A DNA stretch of 64,000 nt from Dichotomocladium elegans (lineage: Eukaryota > Mucoromycota > Mucoromycetes > Mucorales > Lichtheimiaceae): contig JAIXMN010000006.1 in the NCBI GenBank assembly GCA_025716815.1, positions 372,001 to 436,000 of the forward strand, written 5' to 3'. The notes below the pieces were generated by a model. It did no database searches, was not told the origin of the DNA, and was given only the letters and a program-made list of their open reading frames with translations. Positions 1 through 10,800 of the stretch are shown here, in pieces; the stretch's first letter is position 1; the number at the start of each line of letters is the position of its first letter. The position numbers were made by a program, and so were the translations under genes.

Positions 1-3000
1 AACAATTTAGCGTAATGTTGGAGTCCCTTATCAATCTCGTTTATATCAAGTCCGATCTATCGTCGATATCTCCAGAGCACAGACTTCAGCCTAAACGCCT
101 CTATGTGTGCACGATACTTTCTGCAACAGACATTGTGGAGTTACGGCTGCCTGCTCATTAATACTGCCTATACCGGCACATAATGCCTATATGCGGAGTA
201 CCGGATATCTTGTTTACAAATTTTTTCAATGGTTATTTTCTCTTGTACCAAGAAACCGTATCGATAGGTAAAAAGATTTCGCATCGATGAATGATGCTTC
301 TTCATCTTACTCTCGTGTTCAAGGGAGTTAGCTAGGTACGTGTCATCCATACTCAGTATGTAGAGTTGGAAAAGCAGAAACTCTAGGACAATCAACCGTA
401 AGCGCGGCTAGCCGGCATCCTCTGCACGGAAGGGAGACTAGCAAGAGGTAGCCTAACCTGGGGGCCCGGTACTATATTGCTTTCATTCACGTTCATCACC
501 ACCCCTTCCACTTGGGTTTTATCTCTTGGCCCTTCTCACCTTTTCCATGATGATCATCCGCAAAATATCCTCTGGCGCTAGTTCTACATTTTTCGGGTAA
601 TACAAGGTTTTCACAATCGACGCGGAAACTTGAAACGCCGCGCGCACGGGGTCCACTCTGGCTGGGCTGAGGTAGAAGTGGAGTGGCAGCTTTCAAAGCG
701 GTGAAGTACCAGATATAACACAGACCAACGCCCAAACAGCAGGTATTTAAACCTGAACTATGAGGACGCAAGCAGCTCATTCATTGACATTGTGGCACAC
801 TGGATATGTATGTTCTTTCCCACCTCTGTAATGGGGTTTTATTGGACTCAAACTTGCTTGCACAATTACTTGGCTGAATCTCTGGAACGATGCTGCTTAA
901 TTCAATAGCGTTACGAAGCACGCTGATGTAGGATTAAGAGACGCGCGATCAGTATTTACAATAGTGCAAAACGGAAGACTTCGCTGTTATGTAACTACTG
1001 GACACCTTTGTCGATTACGCTGCGATGAAAACAATTTGTCGCACAATGTAGATCTTGCTGAGAATAAACGTATGGGACAGTAAAGAGGACTGTGGCGGAA
1101 AAAGTTTCTTCTTTTTACACCGGCTGCTTTTCTTTAAGGGACTGAACAATAGTCGACATCTCCTTTCAACATCCCCATTCGACCTGTGCTAATCACTAGC
1201 GAAGCAGACGAAAGGGATGCGAATAAAGTAGTAGTTTCTCAGCTGCCAAAAAAGTTCATGAAAAAATCAAGTCAAAGTTTCCTTGCTTCCCGATAATTAT
1301 CACCATCTCAAGTCAAATCCATTTGTGTTCGCCTCTTAGCCCATCCATTTTTATTTTTCATTTTCATTTTCATTTCCATTTTTCATTTTCGTTTTCGTTT
1401 TCATTTATTCTTAAAAAATCATAGCAGCCCGTCAGTTGAGACTCTTAAAGAGCCCGTAACAAGGATAGCCGCGTGAAGGCCAGCTGCTGTGTATCCCCTC
1501 AAGTTCTTTTCTTATTTTCATTACCCCGAAACAATAAAGAACCCGAAAATGGCACTCGGTTGGGTGGCCAGCCCACCCGAACACCAAAAACAAAAGAAAT
1601 GGAAAAAGGGGATTCCTAATAGAAAGAAGTTGTGGTAAGCAATTTCTAATTTGATTTTGCTTTTCAATTACCCGTTTAAAAGGTAGGCAGCAAGATATCC
1701 AAAAGCTGCAGCTTGAATGAGGGTTCCAAGATCATCGAAAAGGGCCTTTATTTATACCTTTTCGGTTCATGCTCAGACTTGTAATGTGACCCGTGACGTT
1801 CTCCTGCTCAAATGACGACAGGTGTCCCGTGCAGAATTCAAAGCAGGCATGTTTGGCGCATTGTGTATGGCATACTGTCTTCCCACGCCAGGCTCAAAAA
1901 CCCCAGAAATACCTAAAACGAACGTGGAGTGCCACCATTAGAATTAGCATGGAGGAATGCAGCAATGAAGATTACGAGTGGCGCCTATGCGAAGGTGCAA
2001 ATGCTAGGTGGCCAGCTCCAGCTTCAAACAAGAAGATAAGCACGGAATACTGATGCTTAGGTCTGCCGCCAAGATTTGATATCACCCATGAGATTGGGCC
2101 GCGGGAAAAAGCTCGCGTCCACAATCAAACTTCGGTGATAGCCGTGGTAGGCACCTGGCCATCCTATGCCATGACATACATCCTAGTTGTTTCCTCTGCA
2201 TCCTTTTTGTCTTGTGCGCTCATATGTCTCTATTCTGGTTTGCCAAAAACGTAGGAAGCCCATGAACGAACGAGTGTGATTGTAAGAGCATCTGTTATAT
2301 ACTCTGTTCTTTCAGAAAGGAAGTCTCGGCTCGGCTCACGAAAACGTTTATTGTGCTTTAGCACGGTCTTTCTTGACAGGATTCACTAGTAACTCAGTGA
2401 GAAATATTCTTATAGCATTCTCTTTTTGCATGAACCTAGAACGCAATTTTGCACCCTCTTTTGAAGAATCGGTTGATTGCCGCTTATGTACAACTCTTGT
2501 AAAACAGTCGTAAGCGACGGATGATGCTCCACAATGATGCCTTTTCATTAGTCGCATTGTCTGCAGTATATTTGCGCAAGCACAGACTTTCTGAAAAAGG
2601 ACAATGCGGCCAAGAAACCGCCCACCTTCGCTCTAGACACATATCGGGTATACGACCATGGAATCAAGGCCGATGAAGAAGAAATAGCTTGCTTGGAACC
2701 GTCATTATATAGCGTATCGTGGTAGAATAGGGTTATTGACTGGCGGTATTCATCTTTGTATTTCTGTCTGTATCTACTATAATAGGCACTCGGTACAGAA
2801 CAGCTATTCAACCTAAAACCCGTAGTACGTAATACGGAAGTAGGCCGTTATCTTGTCTAGTTCATGATTGAAGGGATTGTACCTTCGACATATGTCCTTT
2901 ATAAATTCCCAGGATTGGCATATAGCTGTAATACTCTTTATGCTCAATGAATTTCTCAGATAGCTAAAGCTCCCGAATATTGGATATTTGCTCATATTGG

Positions 3001-4112
3001 CTTCCTTTGCTTTTTAAGTATATATTATAGTTATCTTTGTAGTATTATCAGATCATTGTTTTCCTCCGTTGAGACAATTCGCTGGACACTTATAAGGACG
3101 AGAGGCGAGTGCTTCGAAATCGCTCAGCTTATGTAATTCATTCGGTGCTGGGATTGAAGTTCTAGCGAGTACTAAGAGAAATAAGCATAACGATATTCTC
3201 GATCCTTGATAGATCCAGTGGTGCGAGCAGACACATTAACCATTATCAAGTACTGTAAATAGTAACTCTCCATACGTTTCTACATAGTTAATCCATTTCA
3301 TCCATTGTAAATATCGTAGCCGTAAGGAAGCTGAGCTGTTAAGGTTCTATTACAGTTTCCCTCTGCTTGCAACTTTTATATTGATCCGCCTCCCCCTTTT
3401 TTCTTAAAAAAAAAAAAACAAAATGGTCCCGTCACGGTCATTTCTCATCAATCGACAGAGCGTCGTTTTGACGATTCCCTTCTTATGCTCTCCATTGAAG
3501 AATCAGTGAACGACACACACACCCATGTTCTATGGCTCTTTGAAAATACTACCGGGGTCTTTATTTTTACACAATGATGACCTGTTTGTGGATGGGAGAT
3601 TCAAGACTTTCTCAGACATCAGCTATCTGTTTACATCGTGTAACTGCTGCGCTTGAGTCCAGATGCTTTCGTGTGAGAGTTACGTACCGTTGTTAGACAT
3701 ATTACATACGCAGGGTATTTTTGCGTGAGGAAACAAAGGGATTGAAACTGGTGGTGATTCCAGATGTTTGGATGTGTGTGGGCAAAGGATCGAGTATTCT
3801 TTTAGAGTTGATGTCGCTTACTGCATTGAACAAAGATGTCGCACAAAGGAGCTTCCGATTTGTACGACGTAACGCGTATGCTGTTGAAATCCCAGGCCTG
3901 CTGATGATGGGGATTTAGCTAGGTGGTGGTAGTGGTGATAGAGGAAGGAGGTGGCCGCCAGTATTCGAAAAGGACGATGAAGCTTCATCTGTTCAATAGA
4001 GACTGTTCATAGAAAATAGTATTGTGTCGTACATGCCCCCTCCAAAAAAAACAGGTCCATTTTAGTCCGTTGATAATCATTTTCTTTCCTTCACTGTATT
4101 AGTTTTTTGGCA
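1..4112. other. gene-poor left flank, no supportable gene
   Basis: About 4.1 kb of AT-rich sequence with only short overlapping reading frames (under 105 codons), none showing a recognisable domain or a splice-joinable conserved protein. It holds low-complexity runs: repeated TTTTCATTTTC-like pyrimidine tracts near 1350-1410 and an A-run near 3409. A small frame at 1793-2053 has several Cys but no family signature. I see no tRNA, tandem array or terminal inverted repeat here. A small lineage-specific gene or a distal promoter cannot be excluded. Confidence 0.6.
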
Positions 4113-4922
4113 ATGAGCAGTAGTAGTCCCCGCTTGCCGACGTCTATTCAAGACTTGGAATCGAAAGAACGCTATGCTTCAGCCCAACATCGTCGGCCAC
4201 AGTGGCTGCGAAGTCGCAACCTTCGTGTCTTCTTTTGCATTGGCCTCATGCTCTTGGCTACATTACTACTCACGGTCCATTACAGTGATCCCCAACGCGT
4301 AGCAGGTTTCATAGGCGAGTCTCAGAATCAAGGCGCTGCCATTGCAGCCATGGATGCCGATGCCGCTCAAGACAATCATCTCTTACAACCAGCAATGGTC
4401 GGAGAGGTGGCAAAACAGCAACAGCAACAGCAGCAGCAGCAACAGTCTCTCGAGGTCGAAATAACATCCATTATCCAGAGTCATCCAGTCGCTGTCTTCT
4501 CAAAAACTTACTGCCCGTTCGTATTTTTCTATCGGAGAAAGAACTCCAATTTTATTTGGCCACAACTCATCTCTTCCCCCCCCGTTCCAGGTACTCGCAG
4601 AAAGCAAAGGCGATCCTCAACGAATATGCCTTGCGAGCGCCATTGTATGTTGTCGAGGTGGACTTGCGAGGTAGATTGAAGATAGCTTATATTATGGGTG
4701 TATACGGTGTTGGCTAAAGTATACGCGACAAACCTAACGTGCGCTTTTATAGAGGACGCACAACAAGTGAAGGACATACTCGGGCAAACCACGGGTCGTT
4801 ACACCTTTCCGAACGTCTTCTTGCAGGGGAATAGTATAGGCGGCGCTGACGAATTGGAACGGCTGCATCGCAATGGTCATCTCAAAGACCTACTTCGGAA
4901 GTATGACGTGCTGGAGGATTAA
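4113..4922 (+). CDS. membrane-anchored dithiol glutaredoxin with polyglutamine linker
   Basis: Glutaredoxin, a glutathione-dependent disulphide reductase. Exons are 4113-4516, 4591-4670 and 4753-4922. The first ATG (4113) opens a basic N-terminus, then one hydrophobic segment (residues about 35-53, FFCIGLMLLATLLLTVHY) typical of a signal anchor, so the domain probably faces the secretory lumen, as in yeast Grx6/Grx7 (inference). A run of about ten Gln (CAG/CAA) separates the anchor from the thioredoxin fold. Joining exons 1 and 2 at an atypical GTTCGT donor rebuilds the active site CPYS after VAVFSKTY. Exon 3 supplies the TFPNVF cis-Pro region and the GG-x-DE glutathione-binding turn. A donor 3 nt later would break the frame, which supports the unusual site. 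It is convergent with FANCL, 170 bp apart. Confidence 0.93.
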
Positions 4923-5091
4923 AGAGACTATTAGGCTTCAATGGATGTAAGCGGACATCATTGTGCTGAATATTAATTCTATTCTTGTTGCTGGATGGGT
5001 TATAATATGGCTTTGATGGTGATTTTCTATATATACATAATGTAGTATGATGCTATTTTAGCGACAAGGCACGAAAACAAAGATGTATCTC

Positions 5092-6509
5092 TCAGTAATA
5101 GGTTGTTACCTCATTGCAATATGGACAATTGCCAAAAAGAACGTTGAAGCTGCGAGTCGTGCTAGGGTTAGAACGAAGCCACTTTTTATGGGGCAAGGGA
5201 ACGAATTAGGGCTCTATAAGTAAATGGTAAGCAGAAAGTGAACGAGACCTACTTCGTATAAGCATATGGGATGAAAACCGCGATTGCATTGCTCATTTGC
5301 GCAGATGATATCGGGATGTTGTTGGCCGTGCTTTTCATGCACTAACTTGTAGGTGTAACAGATGCCACACTCAATGTCTACAGACCGTCCCGCTGCGTTC
5401 TTATCCATATGTGCTCCTTGTGTTTTTGGAACTAATGCATCGCCAAAAATGTGTGTGATGTTTTGATATGGTGTCTTCTCTGGGTCCCTGTAGTTCTCCG
5501 TAAGGCTTGGTAACACCCACATTCGCCTCCCTCCTCACCATTTGGATTGTTGCCACTTCTCCCTCAAGACTTTTGTGTTTTTGTCGTTTCCAAAGAACCG
5601 GACGGTTTTCAATGCGTCTTTGGGCCGGCCCGTCTGAAGCTCAATCTGAAGTGAGCAGTGGTTGAAGAGCGCGATCCGGCGCCAGGTGTCCTTGTACGTG
5701 GGCTTGTCGGGATCGAGCACACGCGTGTAGGCATCCAACTCATCGAGACAGTCGAAGAGTATTTGGTACTTGTTAATGATCATCTGGCACGTATTCAAAG
5801 CATCAGTAAGGCGGGTTGACGAAGATGGTATTTGCTCGGGCAGGTGCACAGTGAATTTTGCGGGCACAAGTGGATACCCTGGAGGGATGCTGGCGTGGAT
5901 ATTATCATGTGTGCGTCCTTTATTATCCGTCAAGGCAAAGTCGATCCCATCCATTGCATCATTAATGGCTCGAATCTTTTCAAATCCAATAGTCATAAGC
6001 TCATTCATAAGAGCGGCTGCTGTGGATGATGATGCATCCAGGGACGTGGTGGTCACTGATTCGGGCGGATCAGCTTCTTCCTTTCATATGGTACACATTA
6101 GCATTTTTTATTTCGCGATGGGAAGCCAGGAAACCCCACCCTCCAAGAGATTGGGAACAGCTTACTAACGAGTATTTGCTTCAGTTCAGAGAGGAGTGGC
6201 CCGATGGCTGTACCACATTGCGCAAGTCGCCGCTGTGTTTTATCGGGATCCCCATTTAAGATTTGGCGACGTAAAGACGGTTCGCAGTAAACAACAGGTG
6301 GTTCATGTTCACTTCCAAGCTGCACTTGAATCAGATACTCCTTATCCTATCAAGCCCAGGGCGCCAAAACTGAGCGACCGTGATCTTTCTGATTTCGAAA
6401 ATGACCGAAAAAAAAACCAAAGGTTGGTTCAGATGCTTACGTGGACGGGTAAAAAACCACGGTATGTCCGGCCTTCGCTGTCAATAGGCGCAAAGAGCGG
6501 AAAGTTCAT
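5092..6509 (-). CDS. FANCL: FANCL-like E3 ubiquitin ligase of the Fanconi anaemia pathway
   Basis: FANCL monoubiquitinates FANCD2/FANCI during interstrand crosslink repair. Exons on the minus strand: 6509-6441, 6346-6170, 6080-5539, 5505-5253 and 5181-5092. The N-terminus matches the ELF fold (FPLFAPIDSEGRTYRGFLP), the middle is the double-RWD/URD region (PPGYPLVPAKFTV), and the C-terminus is the RING: CGICY, an NEQC pair, FHPICLYEW, then CPYC in the last exon. The predicted length of 376 aa is close to the 375 aa of human FANCL. Oddity: exons 3 and 4 lie in one frame interrupted only by a TGA at 5537-5535. I model a 33-nt GT-AG intron (5538-5506), which is extremely short. Readthrough, a sequence error or a recent nonsense mutation are alternatives. 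All zinc ligands are present, so I favour a working gene. Confidence 0.92.
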
Positions 6510-6661
6510 AGTAAGACGAACGCGGGGGAGCGGGAGAGGGTTGCACTCGCGTTCACGAAATTCAATCCAGCAAGCGCGTGTCAACTTTCGCGTGTGACGC
6601 TCTTCCTTTCCCTTTTTCTTTTCTTGACCCCACCCACCAGTGCAACGGACACGACATTGAC
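6510..6661. promoter_or_regulatory. short divergent promoter between FANCL and the SANT/Myb gene
   Basis: Only 152 bp separate the two start codons (6509 on minus, 6662 on plus). The interval must hold both 5' leaders and a shared bidirectional promoter. It is pyrimidine-rich near 6600-6635 on the plus strand. I see no clear TATA box. Confidence 0.5.
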
Positions 6662-7681
6662 ATGGCAAATAACGACTCATTCCAAATTCAGAAACCAAGA
6701 AGTATGACGGCAGGTGCACGTAACGTGCTCCGGACGAACGATTCAGCCAGTCTCTGGAATTGTACTTTGTCACCAGGCACGTATGATTTCCTCGCTCGTA
6801 ACTGCTATCCACTTCACCCACCGCCAAAGAGGGCAAACGTCATTTAACGTAAATGGTCGGTATATAGGCTGGACAGAAGAAGAATCCGAAATCTTGCGCA
6901 AAGCCTTAATCAAGTTTGGCATTGGTAACTGGGCCAAGATCATCGAGAGTGGTTGTCTTCCGGGCAAGACGAACGCGCAGATGAATCTCCAGCTCCAGCG
7001 ACTTCTGGGTCAGCAGAGCACAGCAGGTAATATATAAAGGAATATATGAACCGGGAAACCGCAGCAGCCCAGCCTCATATGAGGAAAATACCTTCTATGC
7101 AATATATAAAAGAGTTTGCGGGCCTGCATATTGATCCCAAGGTGATTGGCGAGCGCAACTCAAAGATCCAAGGCCCTCATATCAAGCGCAAGAACAACTG
7201 TATTGTCAATACCGGTGGAAAACTGTCACGAGAGGAGCTACGACAACGGGTGATGAAGAATAAAGAGATGTAATATAGACAGATTGAATGCCTCCAGCCT
7301 GACATTGACTCGCTCATTTTTTATATACTCATAGGTATGAGATGCCCGAGTCAGATTGGAAAGATATCGAGCTGCCCAAGATCGAAGACGTAAGTCAGCT
7401 CTACATATATCTGTTTTGCGGTGCAGGAGTGAACAAAGATTAAACTCCTGCCCTGAATCATGTAGCCCTTACTCCTCCTTGAATCAAAGAAGGAGGACTT
7501 GAGACGGCTGAAGATAGAACTTGAGAAGGTACAGGCCAAGATACAAAAAATGCGGAATGTGCAACCAGCACGGATGCAGCAGTTAAAGGTATATGGCTTT
7601 AAAAAAAAAAGAGGTAATATCCTGGCTAAGGTTGCTTACGTTATATCACTCGGATAGGACTCTGTATGCAATGAAGCCTGA
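6662..7681 (+). CDS. SANT/Myb-domain protein
   Basis: Six exons: 6662-6713, 6832-7026, 7113-7269, 7335-7389, 7466-7588 and 7658-7681 (about 201 aa). Residues about 25-85 form one SANT/Myb repeat with the expected spaced aromatics: GWTEEESE, then the FGIGNWAKII segment and a recognition-helix region around GKTNAQMNLQLQRLLG. After it comes a conserved-looking stretch (EFAGLHIDPKVIGERNSKIQG, then KRKNNCIVNTGGKL) and a C-terminal coiled-coil-like segment rich in Lys, Glu and Leu (KKEDLRRLKIELEKVQAK). Splices were chosen so that the frame stays open and runs continuously through these blocks. A nuclear DNA- or chromatin-associated role is inferred from the SANT fold only; I do not recognise a named orthologue. 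It shares a 152-bp promoter interval with FANCL. Confidence 0.85.
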
Positions 7682-7850
7682 TACGCTCCGATGTTTTACT
7701 TACATCATTTCTCCCTCACCTCACACGTTCTCTCATATCCTCGTACACAACGCTGCACTTCTCATCAACAGCAAATCCCGGCATGCATTTGATCTTCATA
7801 TTACTGATAAAAATTACTCTTAAAGATATGTTACGTTGTGAGACGCGTGT

Positions 7851-10800
7851 CTACCGACGCGCCTTCCTCGTGAGATAGACAAGTAACTGGAAAAGAATAG
7901 TGTTGAAGGCAAAGAAGGCGATGATAATCCCGAGGTTTCTCCATCGGTGGGATGCATCCCATTGAAATGTCATTGTATAATACTCTTTACCGGACGAATA
8001 CGTGCAATACCGGCATCCGCTTGTGTCATCCGGATTGGCAATATATCCTGTACCGCCGTATGCAAAGAAATTAGCCATGTATTGACCGCAAGTCTGTCCT
8101 GGTGGCGGGTTTAATGTCGTGAAATCTCTGGATTCGCAAATCACCGGCAGGTGCTCGAGCTCATTCACAGACAAGCCTTCGATATAGTAATGAAATGGAT
8201 CTAGCATAGCAGAGCAAGGGATGGATTAAGCAACATCGCCACTGCATGGTTCTACCACCTTTGCATTTCTAACCTATCCAGTACATCCACGACCTCCAAA
8301 ACACCGGCATTGACTGTGGGGGCTGCATGAGACCGGCAAAGAGGATCAGCATTGAGATGAAGAGGGGATTAATGACAGCTATCCATTGAAAGGGGCGGAC
8401 GGACGATCATAGAATATATAAAAATATATATATATATATATATATATTCATTTGAGTAAGAAAGATGTGTGAGTGAATATAAGAGTTTCCTTGTACATAC
8501 ATGCCATGATATACGACGTTGAAATGGCCGCAATCAAAAAACCGAGAGTGACGGCCCAGAAGACGAAGAACATCAACATGAGATAAAAGTAACCGCAATT
8601 CACGGGATGGTTGACAAGACCGGCTGTCCAGTAGAAGCCGCACATGAACGACGCACAGAAGAACATGCAGTACGGAATTTCTACGAGGATGCTCGAGATG
8701 CCGAATGGAAGCCATCCATAGTAGCGGGAGGCGTATTCTCTTCTGAAGTAGAGACGCTCGGTCATGAACTTGGGTTGCGCGAGGATAATCTAAAAGGTTT
8801 CTTAGAACCTGGCGGGTTGTGCTGCGTTATCTACGCCTATATATAAAATTACCAGAGTCTGCGCCATGATGAATGTGGACAGCAAGACGAACACACGATT
8901 CTGCATCTCTGAGCTCGTGTAGGACATCTTCCAATAGGTAAACCCGTTTATCAAGGCGATTGACATGATCGTGAAGAACCGACCGAAATTGTAGTTCGGC
9001 GATCGCCAGTACGCGAGTGCCATACGTCTGTGGACAAGTCTGAATTGCATCCAGAATGATGTTGCGTAGGCCAGGGTCTTACGGTTGGGCTGGGTATTCG
9101 CGTTGTTGTGAATGTCTTCGAGCTCACGGTCAAGGGCTGCTGCTTCGCAAGAATTTTTCCACGTCGTGGCCCAATCAATGCCGTTAGCGGTGGAGGATGC
9201 AACCTCTAGTATGTACTCGGCCGGATTCGTGTCTTGTGAGCACTTGGGGCCGCCGTGAGACTCAAAATAGTCGAGCATAATCCTCGAGTCTTTCCCAATT
9301 GGCCCATAATATGCCATTTTACCGCCGCGGACGAGCAAGAGCAGATGGTCAAAGTGCTCAAAGAGGATCGAGGAGGGTTGATGAATGGTACAGAGGACGG
9401 GCCAACCGGCATCAGCCAATTTCCGAATGAAGCGAATAATGTTATAGGAACTCTGAGCGTCGAGACCCGATGTGGGCTCGTCCAGGAAGAGAAGGCGCGG
9501 TTTTGCAACAAGCTCCATGCCAATCGTCAAGCGTTTGCGCTCTTCGACAGAGATACCCGCGCCATGGTTAATATCGCCGACCTGTGCATCAGCAATGCCC
9601 TCCATTTCCAGCAGAGTGATGATCTGCTCGACGTACGCAATCTTCTCCTTCTTGGATACGTCAGCCGGCTGTCGCAAGAAGGCAGAGAACCGCATGGCCT
9701 CGCGCACGGTCACCGCAGGCTGATGCACGTCCATCTGCTCACAGTATCCCGTAATCCGCTCAAAATCATCCATCAGTATTTCACCGTTGATGTAGACCTC
9801 GCCAGTGACTTTGCCGATCGTCTTGCGGCGCGCGAGAACGTCGAGCAAAGTGGTTTTCCCTGCACCGGACGAACCCATCAGCGCAGTCAAATGACCAGGC
9901 TTGACAATTCCGGACACATCGCTCAGAAGCTGCAGCTGCCCGCCCTGAAATGGCACAACGTAATTCATATTGTGCCAAGAAAAGATTGTCCCGTGCTCGT
10001 CGCTCTTCATCTGATCGGTTACTTGTGCTTGGTTGGCGCGTCGGTGGGATTCTTCTTCGGCAGTCAACGGCTTGGGAGCCTTTCCTGGTAAATAGAGCTT
10101 TGTTGTATACCCGCCTGACTCCGGTGTGAGCACCTCCATCGCACTAGCCGTAAGGAGCGTGAAGAGAAGAAAGTAACCAACAATGACCAGGAAATCGGGT
10201 GCCCATTGCTCAGACGTTTTATAGCTAAAGGTAGTTTCCAGATAGTCGTCGCCAAGTACGAAATTCTCGCCCGGATGGCCACCTTTCATGGTACACACCT
10301 TGTACTGCCAGTCATTATACCCCGGCCCATATGGGACCGCATTGCCAGGACCTTCGCATGAATAGACTTGGCCCTTCATCTCGTTCGTAAGTATGCTCTT
10401 GTAGCCGTATGCTAGCGGATTAAACCAGTATATCCTATCAAGGGTGGTGTATATCCAAATAGGTATGGTACATGTTTCACTTTTTGCTATAGACGATGCA
10501 GACTTACCAAAAGAGCCACGGGTGCATACTGCTATAAGGAATGACATAACCGGTATAGGTAACTGCGTAGGGTGACTGATCAGCTCCGCAAAGTTCCCCC
10601 GCATTGCGCACATATCATACACCCTCCCCCCTTTCGAAGATTTTACCTAGCGAGATGAGGATGATGCCGGATATCTGCGTAGCAATGTAGTAATTAGGAG
10701 ACAGAGCACCAAAGAGGCGGAAGAGACCGTTCATCATCATGTTGACAAAAAAGAGGCAGACAAAGAGCGTAAAGAAGCGCCCAGCATGTAGATTAAGACC

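Noticed and set aside
496..780. 94-codon minus-strand frame
   Set aside because: No recognisable motif and no splice-extended continuation.
1793..2053. 86-codon plus-strand frame with several Cys
   Set aside because: No domain, no signal peptide and no joinable exons. Chance frame cannot be ruled out.
5770..6259. plus-strand frames of 65-132 codons over FANCL
   Set aside because: Shadows of the FANCL exons. The minus strand has the conserved URD and RING sequence.
9255..10091. 278-codon plus-strand frame
   Set aside because: Antisense shadow of NBD2 of ABC transporter copy 1.
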